Source: an uncultured Clostridia bacterium | GTDB lineage: Bacteria > Bacillota > Clostridia > Christensenellales > CAG-917 | Direction of reading: 5' to 3' | Assembly (NCBI GenBank): GCA_944349635.1 | Contig: CALVNH010000004.1 | Coordinates: 48,339 to 112,338 of the forward strand | Length of the DNA stretch: 64,000 nt | Shown here: positions 27,897 through 35,673 of the stretch, one piece after another | Numbering within the stretch: position 1 is the stretch's first letter | Layout: each line of letters starts with the position of its first letter | Made by a program: the position numbers and the translations under genes | The notes under the pieces: model-generated | Database searches by the model: none | What the model was told of the DNA's origin: nothing | What the model saw: only the letters and a program-made list of their open reading frames with translations

Positions 27897-29126
27897 ATGG
27901 ACAGAACCATTCTGCATTGCGACCTCAACAATTTCTACGCTTCGGTAGAGCAAAAACTGCACCCGGAATTCGACGGGTTGCCGCTTGCCGTATGCGGAAA
28001 TCCCGAGGTGCGGCACGGAATTGTCCTCGCCAAAAACATGCTTGCCAAAGCCGCCGGAGTGACGACGGGAGAGGCCATCTGGATTTCACGTTCCAAGTGT
28101 CCCGGAATAGTGTTTGTCCCTCCGCATTTCGACGAATACGTCAAATACAGCAAGCAGGTTTTCGGTATATACACCGAGTTCACGGACAGAGTCGAAAGTT
28201 TCGGAATGGACGAATGCTGGCTGGACGTCACGGGGTGCACGAAACTTTTCGGAAGCGGCAAGGAAATGGCGGACAAAATCCGCGAAACCGTGAAAGCGCG
28301 CACCGGGCTCACCATATCCGTCGGTGTATCCTTCACGAAAGTGCTGGCAAAACTCGGCAGCGATTTGAAAAAGCCCGACGCAACCGTGGTGCTGACAAGA
28401 GAGAACTATATGCAAAAGGTGGGCGACCTTTCCCCCGCCGAACTCATAATGATTGGCGGAAAAACCGCAAAGAAACTGGAAACTCTCAATATCCGCACAA
28501 TTCGCGAACTCGCCGCAGCGGACAGAAACATGCTTCGCGACCATTTCGGCATTATCGCAGACAAGATGTCCGACGCCGCCCGCGGCATAGAAAAGGAGGA
28601 AGTCAAACTCTATTACGACACTCACGTCCCCAAAAGCGTGAGCCACGGCACCACCACTCCGCGCGACATGACCTCTTTCGAGGACGCAAAAATCGTGATT
28701 TACGCGCTGTCGGAAATGGTAGCGATGCGCCTTCGCCGACACGACCTCGCGGCGGAGGGTGTGGCGCTCTCCGTCAAAGAAGCTTCCCTCTCCTCGAAAA
28801 ACCGTCAATGCGTACTCCCGCGCGCCACGTCCAATGCCGCCGACATTGCGGAAGCCGCGCTGAAACTTTTGCGCACGCTTCACTCCTTTCCCGCTCCTCT
28901 CAGAGCAATCTCCGTCGCGGCGATAAAGCTCTGCGACAGACGCTCCGTGCAACTCTCCGTATTCGATTCCGAAGAAGAGATGGAAAAGGAAGAACGTCTG
29001 GACGCAAGTCTTGACAAAATCCGCAGCAAGTACGGCTACAAAGCCGTAAAACGCGGACTTATGCTCTCAAACGACCTCGCCGTCAATCTGCACGAGGACG
29101 ACAGCTTTCTTCCTTTCAAGCGTTAG
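27897..29126 (+). CDS. dinB: DNA polymerase IV (Y family)
   Basis: DinB is an error-prone translesion polymerase. The 409 residues begin ILHCDLNNFYASVEQ (first catalytic Asp) and carry SFGMDECWLDVTG with the second Asp-Glu pair at about residues 103-107. The thumb helix-hairpin-helix (MIGGKTAKKLETLNIRTI) and little-finger domain follow. No clamp-binding motif was pinned down. The ATG has no Shine-Dalgarno sequence, and a -10-like box ends only 6 bases upstream, which suggests a leaderless mRNA. No LexA box is apparent. Confidence 0.95.
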   Translation: MDRTILHCDLNNFYASVEQKLHPEFDGLPLAVCGNPEVRHGIVLAKNMLAKAAGVTTGEAIWISRSKCPGIVFVPPHFDEYVKYSKQVFGIYTEFTDRVESFGMDECWLDVTGCTKLFGSGKEMADKIRETVKARTGLTISVGVSFTKVLAKLGSDLKKPDATVVLTRENYMQKVGDLSPAELIMIGGKTAKKLETLNIRTIRELAAADRNMLRDHFGIIADKMSDAARGIEKEEVKLYYDTHVPKSVSHGTTTPRDMTSFEDAKIVIYALSEMVAMRLRRHDLAAEGVALSVKEASLSSKNRQCVLPRATSNAADIAEAALKLLRTLHSFPAPLRAISVAAIKLCDRRSVQLSVFDSEEEMEKEERLDASLDKIRSKYGYKAVKRGLMLSNDLAVNLHEDDSFLPFKR

Positions 29127-29164
29127 CCGGTCTTTACGGATTTTTTACAAAGTGTTTCAAATTG

Positions 29165-29193
29165 TTTACAACTTTGTCGCGTTTCTCTATAAT
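29165..29193 (+). promoter_or_regulatory. sigma-A promoter of the Na/Pi cotransporter gene
   Basis: TTTACA (29165-29170) and TATAAT (29188-29193), spacer 17 bases. The leader of about 115 bases contains a stem, CACTCGCTC with GAGGGAGTG, with one mismatch (about 29251-29279). Confidence 0.75.
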
Positions 29194-29315
29194 TAACGGT
29201 AAGCGCGCTCGCGAATGAACGCCGCGCACGGTACCAAAACGAAACCGTCACTCGCTCCGTCGAATCGCCGAGGGAGTGTGTATTTCGCAGAAAAAAGACT
29301 TTATCGACTCAAATT

Positions 29316-31034
29316 ATGGCCACAACAATCATTTCTGCCATTCTCGCCCTTCTTGCCGGCATAGGTGTTTTCCTCATTGCAACGAAAGTTCTGAGCACAA
29401 ATTTGGAGTCCGCCAGCGGCAACAAGCTGAAAACCCTCTTTGCCAAAACCTCCAAAAGCAAGCTGCTGGGCGTCGGAATCGGCACCGTTGCCACCGCCGC
29501 GATTCAGAGTTCGGGCGCGGTCAGCGTAATGGTCATAGGCTTCGTCAATGCGTCGCTTATGACGTTGCCGCAAGCCGCAACCATCATCTTCGGCGCCAAC
29601 ATAGGCACAACCGTAACGGGACAAATTGTCGCACTGGGAACCCTCGGAGAAAGCATCTCCACAACCGTGATTTTCGCCTCTTTCACCTTTGTCGGAGCGT
29701 GTATGCTCCTCTTTTCCAAAAAGGATATCGTCAAAAAGGTCGGCGGAATAATTCTCGGTTTCGGTCTGATTTTCGTCGCCCTCGACATGATGAGCGAGTC
29801 CATGACCGTTTTCACGGAGAACGCGGACATGGGAGTCCAGACCTTCCTCGCCAAAATCTCCAACCCGCTCCTGCTTGTCGTAATCGGTGCCGTTCTGACA
29901 GCCGTCATTCAGAGTTCTTCCGTCATGACGGGTATCGCCATAACCATGGTATTTTCGGGGCTCATTTCCCTCGACCAGGGCATTTACCTCACCATGGGAA
30001 GCAACATCGGTTCCTGCGTCGTCGCGGTAATTGCGGGAATAGGGAGCTCCACAAACGCCAAGCGCACCGCACTCATTCACCTCATCTTCAACATCTCAGG
30101 CGTGATATTGTTCATGATTGTGGGCTTAATCATGCGTGAAAGCACGAAGGGCGCCATAACTTTCGGCACGCTGTTCCAAAAGATGTTCCCCAACGTGCCC
30201 TCCACGCAACTTGCAATGTTCCACACCGTGTTCAATATAGTCACGGTGATAATAATTCTGCCTTTCACCGACCTTTTGGTCAAACTCGTCTCAAAGATTC
30301 TTCCCGAACGCAACAAAAAACCCGTGGAAGACACGCAGAAATTCGCATATCTGGAAGAACACTTCCTCTCCACTCCTCCTATCGCCGTGGCACAACTCAG
30401 AAAGGAAGTCATTGCCATGGCGGACGTCGCGACCTACAACTTCGACTGCGCCGTGAAAATGCTGTGCACGTCGGACTTTTCCGACAAGGAAATCTTTGTC
30501 AAAAACGAAGAACACCTCAATTTCCTGAACCGCGAAATAGTGCGTTTCAACGTGAAACTGTCCAAAGGCGATTTGAGCGAAGCCGACAATGTCTTTTTGT
30601 CCACTGTGTTCCACACGGTCAGCGATTTGGAGCGCATCGGCGACTATGCGGAAAACATCATGCAGTATGCCGAAAAGCTACACGCCATAAACGATACTCT
30701 TTCCGAAGACGCCGTCGAAGAAACCAGATACCTGCAGTCAAAAATCGATGCGCTGTCGGAAAAAGTGCGCGAGGAATACAGCACCAACAATCTGGGATTG
30801 CTTGCCGACGTATACGAACTCGAAGACAAAATCGACGCAATATGCGACGAGATGACGGACAAACACATCGAAAGACTGGACAAAGGACTTTGTTCGCCCG
30901 ACAAAGGCGTGCTCTACACCTCCTTCATTTCCGACAGCGAAAGAGTCGCCGACCACTTCGTCAACGTCGCGAAATCCGTCCGCAGCTTCTCCAAACGCAC
31001 CAAAAGCAACACCAAAAGTCTTATAGAAGGGTAA
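29316..31034 (+). CDS. Na+/Pi cotransporter family protein with PhoU-like C-terminus
   Basis: The 572-residue membrane protein has two inverted Na/Pi-cotransporter repeats, each with the QSS motif (IQSSGAVSVMVIG at about residue 65; IQSSSVMTGIAI at about 200) and GANIGTT / GSNIGSC. About eight helices end near residue 330. A cytoplasmic PhoU-like four-helix domain follows (about 350-560). Such proteins take up phosphate, or in some cases may export it. The ATG lacks a clear ribosome-binding site. It is followed at 3 bases by rdgB. Confidence 0.88.
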   Translation: MATTIISAILALLAGIGVFLIATKVLSTNLESASGNKLKTLFAKTSKSKLLGVGIGTVATAAIQSSGAVSVMVIGFVNASLMTLPQAATIIFGANIGTTVTGQIVALGTLGESISTTVIFASFTFVGACMLLFSKKDIVKKVGGIILGFGLIFVALDMMSESMTVFTENADMGVQTFLAKISNPLLLVVIGAVLTAVIQSSSVMTGIAITMVFSGLISLDQGIYLTMGSNIGSCVVAVIAGIGSSTNAKRTALIHLIFNISGVILFMIVGLIMRESTKGAITFGTLFQKMFPNVPSTQLAMFHTVFNIVTVIIILPFTDLLVKLVSKILPERNKKPVEDTQKFAYLEEHFLSTPPIAVAQLRKEVIAMADVATYNFDCAVKMLCTSDFSDKEIFVKNEEHLNFLNREIVRFNVKLSKGDLSEADNVFLSTVFHTVSDLERIGDYAENIMQYAEKLHAINDTLSEDAVEETRYLQSKIDALSEKVREEYSTNNLGLLADVYELEDKIDAICDEMTDKHIERLDKGLCSPDKGVLYTSFISDSERVADHFVNVAKSVRSFSKRTKSNTKSLIEG

Positions 31035-31037
31035 CAA

Positions 31038-31622
31038 ATGAAAGTCGCAATCGCCACCAACAACCCCAACAAACTGCGCGAAATCCGCGCCATTCTCGGT
31101 GACTTTTTCGAAGAAGTGCTCTCGCTTGACGAACTGGGAATTCATGCCGACATCGAAGAAACCGGCACCACGCTCACAGAAAACGCGCTGATTAAGGCTC
31201 GCACCATACGCGAAATGAGCGGGCTCACCGCGCTTGCAGACGACAGCGGTCTTATGGTGGACGCTCTGAACGGCGCACCGGGGGTCTATTCGGCACGCTA
31301 TGCGGGCGAAGAACACGACGACAAAAAGAACAACGCGTTGCTCCTGAAAAATCTTGCGGGAAAACCCCGCTCCGCAAAATTCTGTTCCGTCATAGCTGTA
31401 TGCTTTGCCGACGGACGGGAACTGACGGCGGAAGGAAGCGTGGAAGGCGTCATCCTTGAAGAGGAACGCGGAAACGGCGGCTTCGGTTACGACCCGCTGT
31501 TCTATTCCCCCGAACTCGGAAAAACTTTTGCCGAAGCCTCTCCCGAAGAGAAAAACTCCGTCAGCCACCGTTCCCGCGCACTCCGCAACATGCTTGGGCT
31601 GCTCTCTGCCGAAAACAAATAA
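31038..31622 (+). CDS. rdgB: RdgB/HAM1 family XTP/dITP diphosphatase
   Basis: This enzyme removes non-canonical purine nucleotides such as dITP and XTP. The 194-residue sequence has TNNPNKLREI (residues 7-16), ADDSGLMVDALNGAPGVYSARYAG (about 69-92), GFGYDPLFYSPE and the C-terminal SHRSRAL. Full length. The neighbouring phosphodiesterase gene is a frequent partner in Clostridia. Confidence 0.95.
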   Translation: MKVAIATNNPNKLREIRAILGDFFEEVLSLDELGIHADIEETGTTLTENALIKARTIREMSGLTALADDSGLMVDALNGAPGVYSARYAGEEHDDKKNNALLLKNLAGKPRSAKFCSVIAVCFADGRELTAEGSVEGVILEEERGNGGFGYDPLFYSPELGKTFAEASPEEKNSVSHRSRALRNMLGLLSAENK

Positions 31623-31695
31623 ATCCGGCATCTAACGCGGTAAATCCAACAATTCCACCGAATTTCCGATTGGTACCCGATTTACGACAACGCCA

Positions 31696-32160
31696 ATGAA
31701 AACGATTTTCGCTTTTTCAGACTTGCATTACAAAAAACTGTCGCCGCAGCTCAAATCCATTGCGGCGGAAAGCGATTACGTCTTTTTCCTGGGCGACGGT
31801 GCCGTAAATCTCGAAGAACTCCCCCTTCACAAAGGCTTTTACGGCGTCAAAGGCAACTGCGACACTCTCCCTCTCCCCAAAGAAGAGTGCCTTGAAATAG
31901 AGGGCATAAAGGTGCTTCTGACACACGGTGACGCCTATGGCGTCAAGGACTCCCTGCTCCGTTTGGAGTACCACGCAAAGGAACAGGGCTGTTCTCTGGC
32001 TTTTTTCGGGCACACACACTTTGCGGAAATCACGGAAGCCGACGGACTGACTCTTATAAACCCGGGTGCGCTGGGAAGTTCTTTCGGCGATGCAAGTTAT
32101 GCCTATACCGTAATCACGGAAGGCAGAGCTTTCACCAAAATAGTACCTTGCAGGACTTAA
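31696..32160 (+). CDS. MJ0936/YfcE-type metallophosphodiesterase
   Basis: The 154-residue protein is a small calcineurin-like phosphoesterase. Metal ligands are seen in FSDLH (residues 7-11), GDGA (about 33), GNCD (about 53), THGD (about 75) and GHTH (about 100). These proteins hydrolyse phosphodiesters such as bis-pNPP; the cellular substrate is uncertain. It follows rdgB by 73 bases. Confidence 0.88.
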   Translation: MKTIFAFSDLHYKKLSPQLKSIAAESDYVFFLGDGAVNLEELPLHKGFYGVKGNCDTLPLPKEECLEIEGIKVLLTHGDAYGVKDSLLRLEYHAKEQGCSLAFFGHTHFAEITEADGLTLINPGALGSSFGDASYAYTVITEGRAFTKIVPCRT

Positions 32161-32301
32161 ACGCCTGTCGAGACTCGTTCACGGGCGCGTCGGACGCATT
32201 TCAATCACCGTTCCGCGAGTCGTCCGTGTGTGATAATTTGCACCCGCAAAACGACCGTTGCAAATTTTGACGCAATTTGCCTTGCAAGTACCTAAAAACC
32301 G

Positions 32302-32330
32302 TTGACAACCCGCTTTGCGTATGATAGAAT
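32302..32330 (+). promoter_or_regulatory. sigma-A promoter of the five-tRNA operon
   Basis: TTGACA (32302-32307) and TAGAAT (32325-32330) with a 17-base spacer, about 40 bases before the first tRNA. Confidence 0.85.
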
Positions 32331-32375
32331 TTTCAAGCATCAAAAAACGGATGCCGCGTGGCGTAGAGGCCTCAT

Positions 32376-32449
32376 GCGGGTGTAGTTCAATGGTAGAATA
32401 CCAGCCTTCCAAGCTGGTCGCGTGGGTCCGATTCCCATCACCCGCTCCA
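32376..32449 (+). tRNA. tRNA-Gly (TCC)
   Basis: Cloverleaf with acceptor GCGGGTG/CACCCGC, anticodon TCC in loop CTTCCAA, and CCA encoded in the gene. Confidence 0.96.
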
Positions 32450-32454
32450 AACTT

Positions 32455-32531
32455 GAGCCTGTAGCTCAGCAGGATAGAGCAACGGCCTTCTAAGCCGTGT
32501 GTCGGGAGTTCGAATCTCTTCAGGCTCGCCA
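32455..32531 (+). tRNA. tRNA-Arg (TCT)
   Basis: Acceptor GAGCCTG/CAGGCTC, anticodon TCT in loop CTTCTAA, T-arm GTTCGAATC, encoded CCA. Confidence 0.96.
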
Positions 32532-32534
32532 GAT

Positions 32535-32612
32535 GGTGGGTATAGCGCAGTTGGTTAGCGCGTCAGGTTGTGGCCCTGAAGGCCGTGGGTTCGAATCCCA
32601 CTACTCACCCCA
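32535..32612 (+). tRNA. tRNA-His (GTG)
   Basis: Acceptor GTGGGTA/TACTCAC with the extra G at -1 facing C73 as in tRNA-His; anticodon GTG; encoded CCA. Confidence 0.96.
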
Positions 32613-32645
32613 CAACGAAAAATATCTCGGCAGTTGCCGAGCCGT

Positions 32646-32720
32646 AGGGGTATCGCCAAGCGGTAAGGCACCAGATTTTGATTCTGGCATTCGTTGGTTC
32701 AAATCCAGCTACCCCTGCCA
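32646..32720 (+). tRNA. tRNA-Gln (TTG)
   Basis: Acceptor AGGGGTA/TACCCCT, anticodon TTG in loop TTTTGAT, encoded CCA. Confidence 0.95.
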
Positions 32721-32725
32721 GAAAT

Positions 32726-32801
32726 GACTCACTAGCTCAGCAGGTAGAGCACCGCACTTTTAATGCGATGGTCCGGAGTTCGAATCTCCGGTGGGTCACC
32801 A
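32726..32801 (+). tRNA. tRNA-Lys (TTT)
   Basis: Acceptor GACTCAC/GTGGGTC, anticodon TTT in loop CTTTTAA, encoded CCA. Last of the five-gene operon. Confidence 0.96.
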
Positions 32802-32810
32802 AAAGCGTTC

Positions 32811-32845
32811 GAGGAGTGTTTAGTGGCACTCCTCGTTTCTTTTTT
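32811..32845 (+). terminator. terminator of the five-tRNA operon
   Basis: Stem GAGGAGTG/CACTCCTC, 8-base loop, then a T-rich tract. Confidence 0.88.
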
Positions 32846-33356
32846 AAGCTCACGCAGCTTCTTTGACCCCATTATAAGCATTCTCCGTGCTTTAATATGC
32901 AAAAACGCTCGCCGACCGCACGATGCGGACAATTGCGAAAAGTAATGCGGCGGCATTGTTTTCGCATTTCACATCACCTCAAAATTCATTGAATTTCAAC
33001 CCGTGCGTAGCAAGTGCCGGGCTTGCATTGCTAAAAGGAAATCGCCACAACCGACCGGCTTTACGACGACTCCCTTTGCAAAAGACGCATAAATGCTCCA
33101 ATTTATGTAAGTATACGAAACGTGCACATAGATTTTACTGTGCAAAATAGAAACACTTTTCGTGTATTTGACTATGAAAACGGCACAATTTGATGCAAAA
33201 ACAGGAAATAGCGTATTACGCACAAACAGTCTTTCGCCACTACTCCGTCCACATTGCAAATGGTTTCGCAAAGAAAGATAAACCCAAAATCGAAACACGT
33301 TTCGTGCTTTATCACTCTGCTTCGCAAACAAGCGAGCAAATCAAGCAAAACCGATT
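32846..33356. other. 511-bp intergenic stretch without a supported gene
   Basis: AT-rich compared with its neighbours. Short frames here have no family features, initiation signals or codon pattern. A few small palindromes occur, such as TAGCAA/TTGCTA around 33008-33033. I see no RNA gene. Confidence 0.5.
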
Positions 33357-33386
33357 AAAAAAGCGCTCCGCCGCAAGACGGAGCGC
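33357..33386 (-). terminator. terminator of the orphan membrane protein gene
   Basis: On the minus strand GCGCTCCG/CGGAGCGC with an 8-base loop, then TTTTTT. Confidence 0.88.
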
Positions 33387-33403
33387 CAATCGCCCATAAC
33401 CGA

Positions 33404-34339
33404 TTACCAGAACGCGTAATGACCGTTCATTGCACCGCTGACAATCGTGTAAAGAATCAGACCGAGGCAGACGCACATGAGCAACGCCTGCACAAGCGGC
33501 TTGTGAGTCCATCTGACGAATCTTTCGAACTTCTTGTTGTAGAACTCCCTCTCAAACCAATTCTTGCAGGTTATTTGCATATAACCGCCTATGCTGAGCG
33601 AGTTCGCGCGCACCAGATACCACAGACCGAAACCTCCGGGGAAACCGCCGCCCATCGTGGCAAGGCACGCTATTATGGGTGACGCAAGGAATCCGACGTG
33701 CATCAAAGACACCGACGCGGAAAATTCTCCCGTGACGAAAATCCAGTTCCAGATGGTGTAAGCCACAACCCAGGTGATTGTCGCCGCTTCGTTGAAACCG
33801 TTGGTGAAGTAATAGTCGTAACCTTCGCCCGGTCCTCCCGCTACGCCGCCCCAAGAGCCTTTCATGAAAAGCACGCCCACGGCAAGGAACAGACCGCTCA
33901 CAAAGTTGAAATACTGTTTGTGTTTGAGATCGGTAAACGTAGCTTCGAGAATGTTGACCATCATGGCCACCATGACGATGTACTTGGAGTAAACCCCACC
34001 GAAATTGAAGATTACCGCAAACACCACGAGAACCCTGAGCGTTATAAGGGTTGCCAGTTTCAGTTTCTCGAAAAATACGGGTTTGGCAAGGAACAGCGTC
34101 AGCAACGAAGGAATCACTATCAGCGGAACGTTTGCCCAAATGGGATAAAACGCCGACAGTATAGCCATCCCCGTTATGGCAGCCGTAAACAGCACCCATT
34201 TAACGAGCATCTCTGCCTTGGGACGTTCTTCAAACCTGCCGATTTGCGGAACAAGGTGCGCGTCTCTGTCTACGATTTCGACGTTTTGTTCCTCCTCGGC
34301 CACGGTTTCGATGTCCAAAGCGATTTTGTTGTTGTCCAT
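33404..34339 (-). CDS. polytopic membrane protein of unknown family
   Basis: I do not recognise this 311-residue protein. After an acidic N-terminal part of about 45 residues there are seven to eight hydrophobic segments. Conspicuous are a glycine-rich loop (GSWGGVAGGPGEGYDYYF, about residues 160-177), a Trp/Asn-rich helix (ITWVVAYTIWNWIFV) and GGGFPGGFGLWYLVRANSLSIGG. No transport or enzyme motif is obvious. The ATG at 34339 has AGGAG at good spacing. The gene stands alone between tRNA groups with its own terminator. Confidence 0.7.
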   Translation of the reverse strand: MDNNKIALDIETVAEEEQNVEIVDRDAHLVPQIGRFEERPKAEMLVKWVLFTAAITGMAILSAFYPIWANVPLIVIPSLLTLFLAKPVFFEKLKLATLITLRVLVVFAVIFNFGGVYSKYIVMVAMMVNILEATFTDLKHKQYFNFVSGLFLAVGVLFMKGSWGGVAGGPGEGYDYYFTNGFNEAATITWVVAYTIWNWIFVTGEFSASVSLMHVGFLASPIIACLATMGGGFPGGFGLWYLVRANSLSIGGYMQITCKNWFEREFYNKKFERFVRWTHKPLVQALLMCVCLGLILYTIVSGAMNGHYAFW

Positions 34340-34577
34340 ACAAAACTCTCCTATTTTTATTAGGAAAAATCTTCCCGTCGCTATTTTACATAACAAGCCG
34401 CGGTTTTTCAATAATCAAATTTAACGCAATGTCACTTTTCTCCGATAAATTTTCAATTCGTGGGCTTAACCGCGAATTATGAGTTCCGTGTCAAGCTGAC
34501 GCTACGAAAAAACTTTGCCTTCACACTTCACAATGATATATTCGTCTCAATCAAGAAAAAGGCAAGGACGGTGCGCA

Positions 34578-34849
34578 ATGAGTATTGTTGTCAACATTTA
34601 TTATACGGGAACCGACCGAAACGAAATGGAATTCGCGGAAGAAACGGAGTCGTCCGGCATTGCCGACGCCGTATGCGCCGAAGACGGCAACATCTCTTAC
34701 GAATATTTTTTCCGAAAAACAATCCGGAAACCGTGTTGCTAATCGACCGCTGGCGCGACCGGGCGGCAATAAATTTTCATCACAAAGCTCCCATGATGGA
34801 AGAAATCGACCCACTCAGAGATATGTATCGCCTGAAAATGCGCATCTAA
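34578..34849 (+). pseudogene. antibiotic biosynthesis monooxygenase (ABM)-type gene with a frameshift
   Basis: The first frame (34578-34742) reads MSIVVNIYYTGTDRN ... NISYEYFF and then leaves the family sequence and stops. The -1 frame continues it exactly as PKNNPETVLLIDRWRDRAAI ... FHHKAPMMEEIDPLRDMY to 34849. Joined, it is a 90-residue ABM-fold protein, related to putative quinol monooxygenases (YgiN-like). The break is at TTTTTTCC, where one base seems missing. The site is also a U UUU UUC heptamer in the right phase for -1 frameshifting. A disrupted gene or an assembly error is the simpler reading. A weak AAGGACGG precedes the ATG. Confidence 0.7.
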
Positions 34850-34918
34850 CGGTTTACGGAGCGGTAATCCTTCAAATTTCGAATCCCAATCCAAACAACT
34901 CAGACCCGCTCACGTTAC

Positions 34919-34941
34919 AAAAAAGGGCGCAAAATGCGCCC
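34919..34941 (-). terminator. terminator of tRNA-Leu
   Basis: On the minus strand GGGCGC/GCGCCC with a 5-base loop, then a T-run. Confidence 0.85.
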
Positions 34942-34952
34942 AATCCTTACTG

Positions 34953-35035
34953 TGGTGCAGCCGAAGGGACTTGAACCCATACGGTTTCCCACCGGAACCT
35001 AAATCCGGCGCGTCTGCCAATTTCGCCACGGCTGC
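34953..35035 (-). tRNA. tRNA-Leu (TAG)
   Basis: Acceptor GCAGCCG/CGGCTGC, anticodon TAG in loop TTTAGGT, an extended variable arm as in class II tRNAs, encoded CCA. Confidence 0.94.
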
Positions 35036-35047
35036 ATAGCATTTTTT

Positions 35048-35075
35048 ATTATATCATACGAAAGCGATATGTAAA
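35048..35075 (-). promoter_or_regulatory. promoter of tRNA-Leu
   Basis: TTTACA and TATAAT on the minus strand with a 16-base spacer, a few bases before the tRNA. Confidence 0.7.
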
Positions 35076-35119
35076 GCGAATAAAATTCCGCATAAATGAG
35101 GAAATTTGCATTAAAACTG

Positions 35120-35148
35120 TTGCTTTTTCCAAAAGAGTTTGATATATT
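35120..35148 (+). promoter_or_regulatory. promoter of tRNA-Gly-tRNA-Lys
   Basis: TTGCTT (35120-35125) and TATATT (35143-35148), 17-base spacer. Confidence 0.55.
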
Positions 35149-35159
35149 ATAACTCGCTT

Positions 35160-35234
35160 GCGGGAGTGACTCAGTGGTAGAGTGTCACCTTGCCAAGGTG
35201 AAAGTCGCGGGTCCGAATCCCGTCTCCCGCTCCA
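35160..35234 (+). tRNA. tRNA-Gly (GCC)
   Basis: Acceptor GCGGGAG/CTCCCGC, anticodon GCC in loop TTGCCAA, encoded CCA. Confidence 0.96.
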
Positions 35235-35287
35235 TTCCAAAGTTAGCGACGATGACCGCAACGTCTTGCGTATTCGTCGCGAAAAAT

Positions 35288-35363
35288 GCGCCCTTAGCTC
35301 AGCTGGTAGAGCAACTGACTCTTAATCAGTGGGTCCCGGGTTCGAATCCCTGAGGGCGCACCA
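35288..35363 (+). tRNA. tRNA-Lys (CTT)
   Basis: Acceptor GCGCCCT/AGGGCGC, anticodon CTT in loop CTCTTAA, encoded CCA. A second lysine acceptor besides the TTT gene. Confidence 0.96.
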
Positions 35364-35364
35364 A

Positions 35365-35390
35365 AAACACCGTGCAAACGGTGTTTTTTT
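35365..35390 (+). terminator. terminator of the tRNA-Gly/Lys unit
   Basis: Stem ACACCGT/ACGGTGT with a 4-base loop, followed by seven T. Confidence 0.88.
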
Positions 35391-35420
35391 GCACCTCAAA
35401 GGGATTTGTATTAAAATACT

Positions 35421-35537
35421 GCCTTCGGCAACGAACCCGGGCACACCCGGCTGACGCTCATTGTGCACGATGCCGCTCCCGCGGCATCAATCCAGGTGCA
35501 CAATTTCTCTAGGCGGAAGCCGCTGGTCTCTTCCGCC
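35421..35537. repeat. dense hairpin region, possible structured RNA
   Basis: Four stems follow one another: TGCC/GGCA (about 35420-35430), CCGGG/CCCGG (35437-35450), a long nested stem at 35460-35504 (ATTGTGCAC and GATGCCGC paired with GCGGCATC and GTGCACAAT, with one 7-base bulge) and GGCGGAAG/CTTCCGCC (35512-35537). A T-rich stretch follows. No open frame is convincing. Confidence 0.6.
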
Positions 35538-35570
35538 GAATCGACAAAGGAATTTTGTTTTTTATTGTTC

Positions 35571-35606
35571 GGCAAGCTTCAAAACGGGCTTGAAAACCCG
35601 CTTGCC
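35571..35606. promoter_or_regulatory. inverted and direct repeats over the sugar kinase promoter
   Basis: GGCAAGC (35571-35577) and GCTTGCC (35600-35606) form a 7-bp inverted repeat around the -35 box. GCTT-A-rich units also recur every 12 bases (35576, 35588, 35600). This looks like an operator; the regulator is not in the window. Confidence 0.45.
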
Positions 35607-35618
35607 ATAATATATAAT
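35590..35618 (+). promoter_or_regulatory. sigma-A promoter of the sugar kinase operon
   Basis: TTGAAA (35590-35595) and TATAAT (35613-35618), spacer exactly 17 bases. Confidence 0.8.
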
Positions 35619-35673
35619 TTTTAAGGAAACTTTGCATTATCGCGCGTTTTGCGCATCGAAAGAAAGGAAGATT

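Noticed and set aside
18844-33011. Identical 15-mer CAACCCGTGCGTAGC at 18844 and 32997
   Set aside because: In 64 kb, counting both strands, a few 15-base matches are expected by chance, and the flanks do not match.
32846-33356. Short forward frames in the gap after the tRNA operon
   Set aside because: No ribosome-binding sites, no motif, AT-rich non-coding composition.
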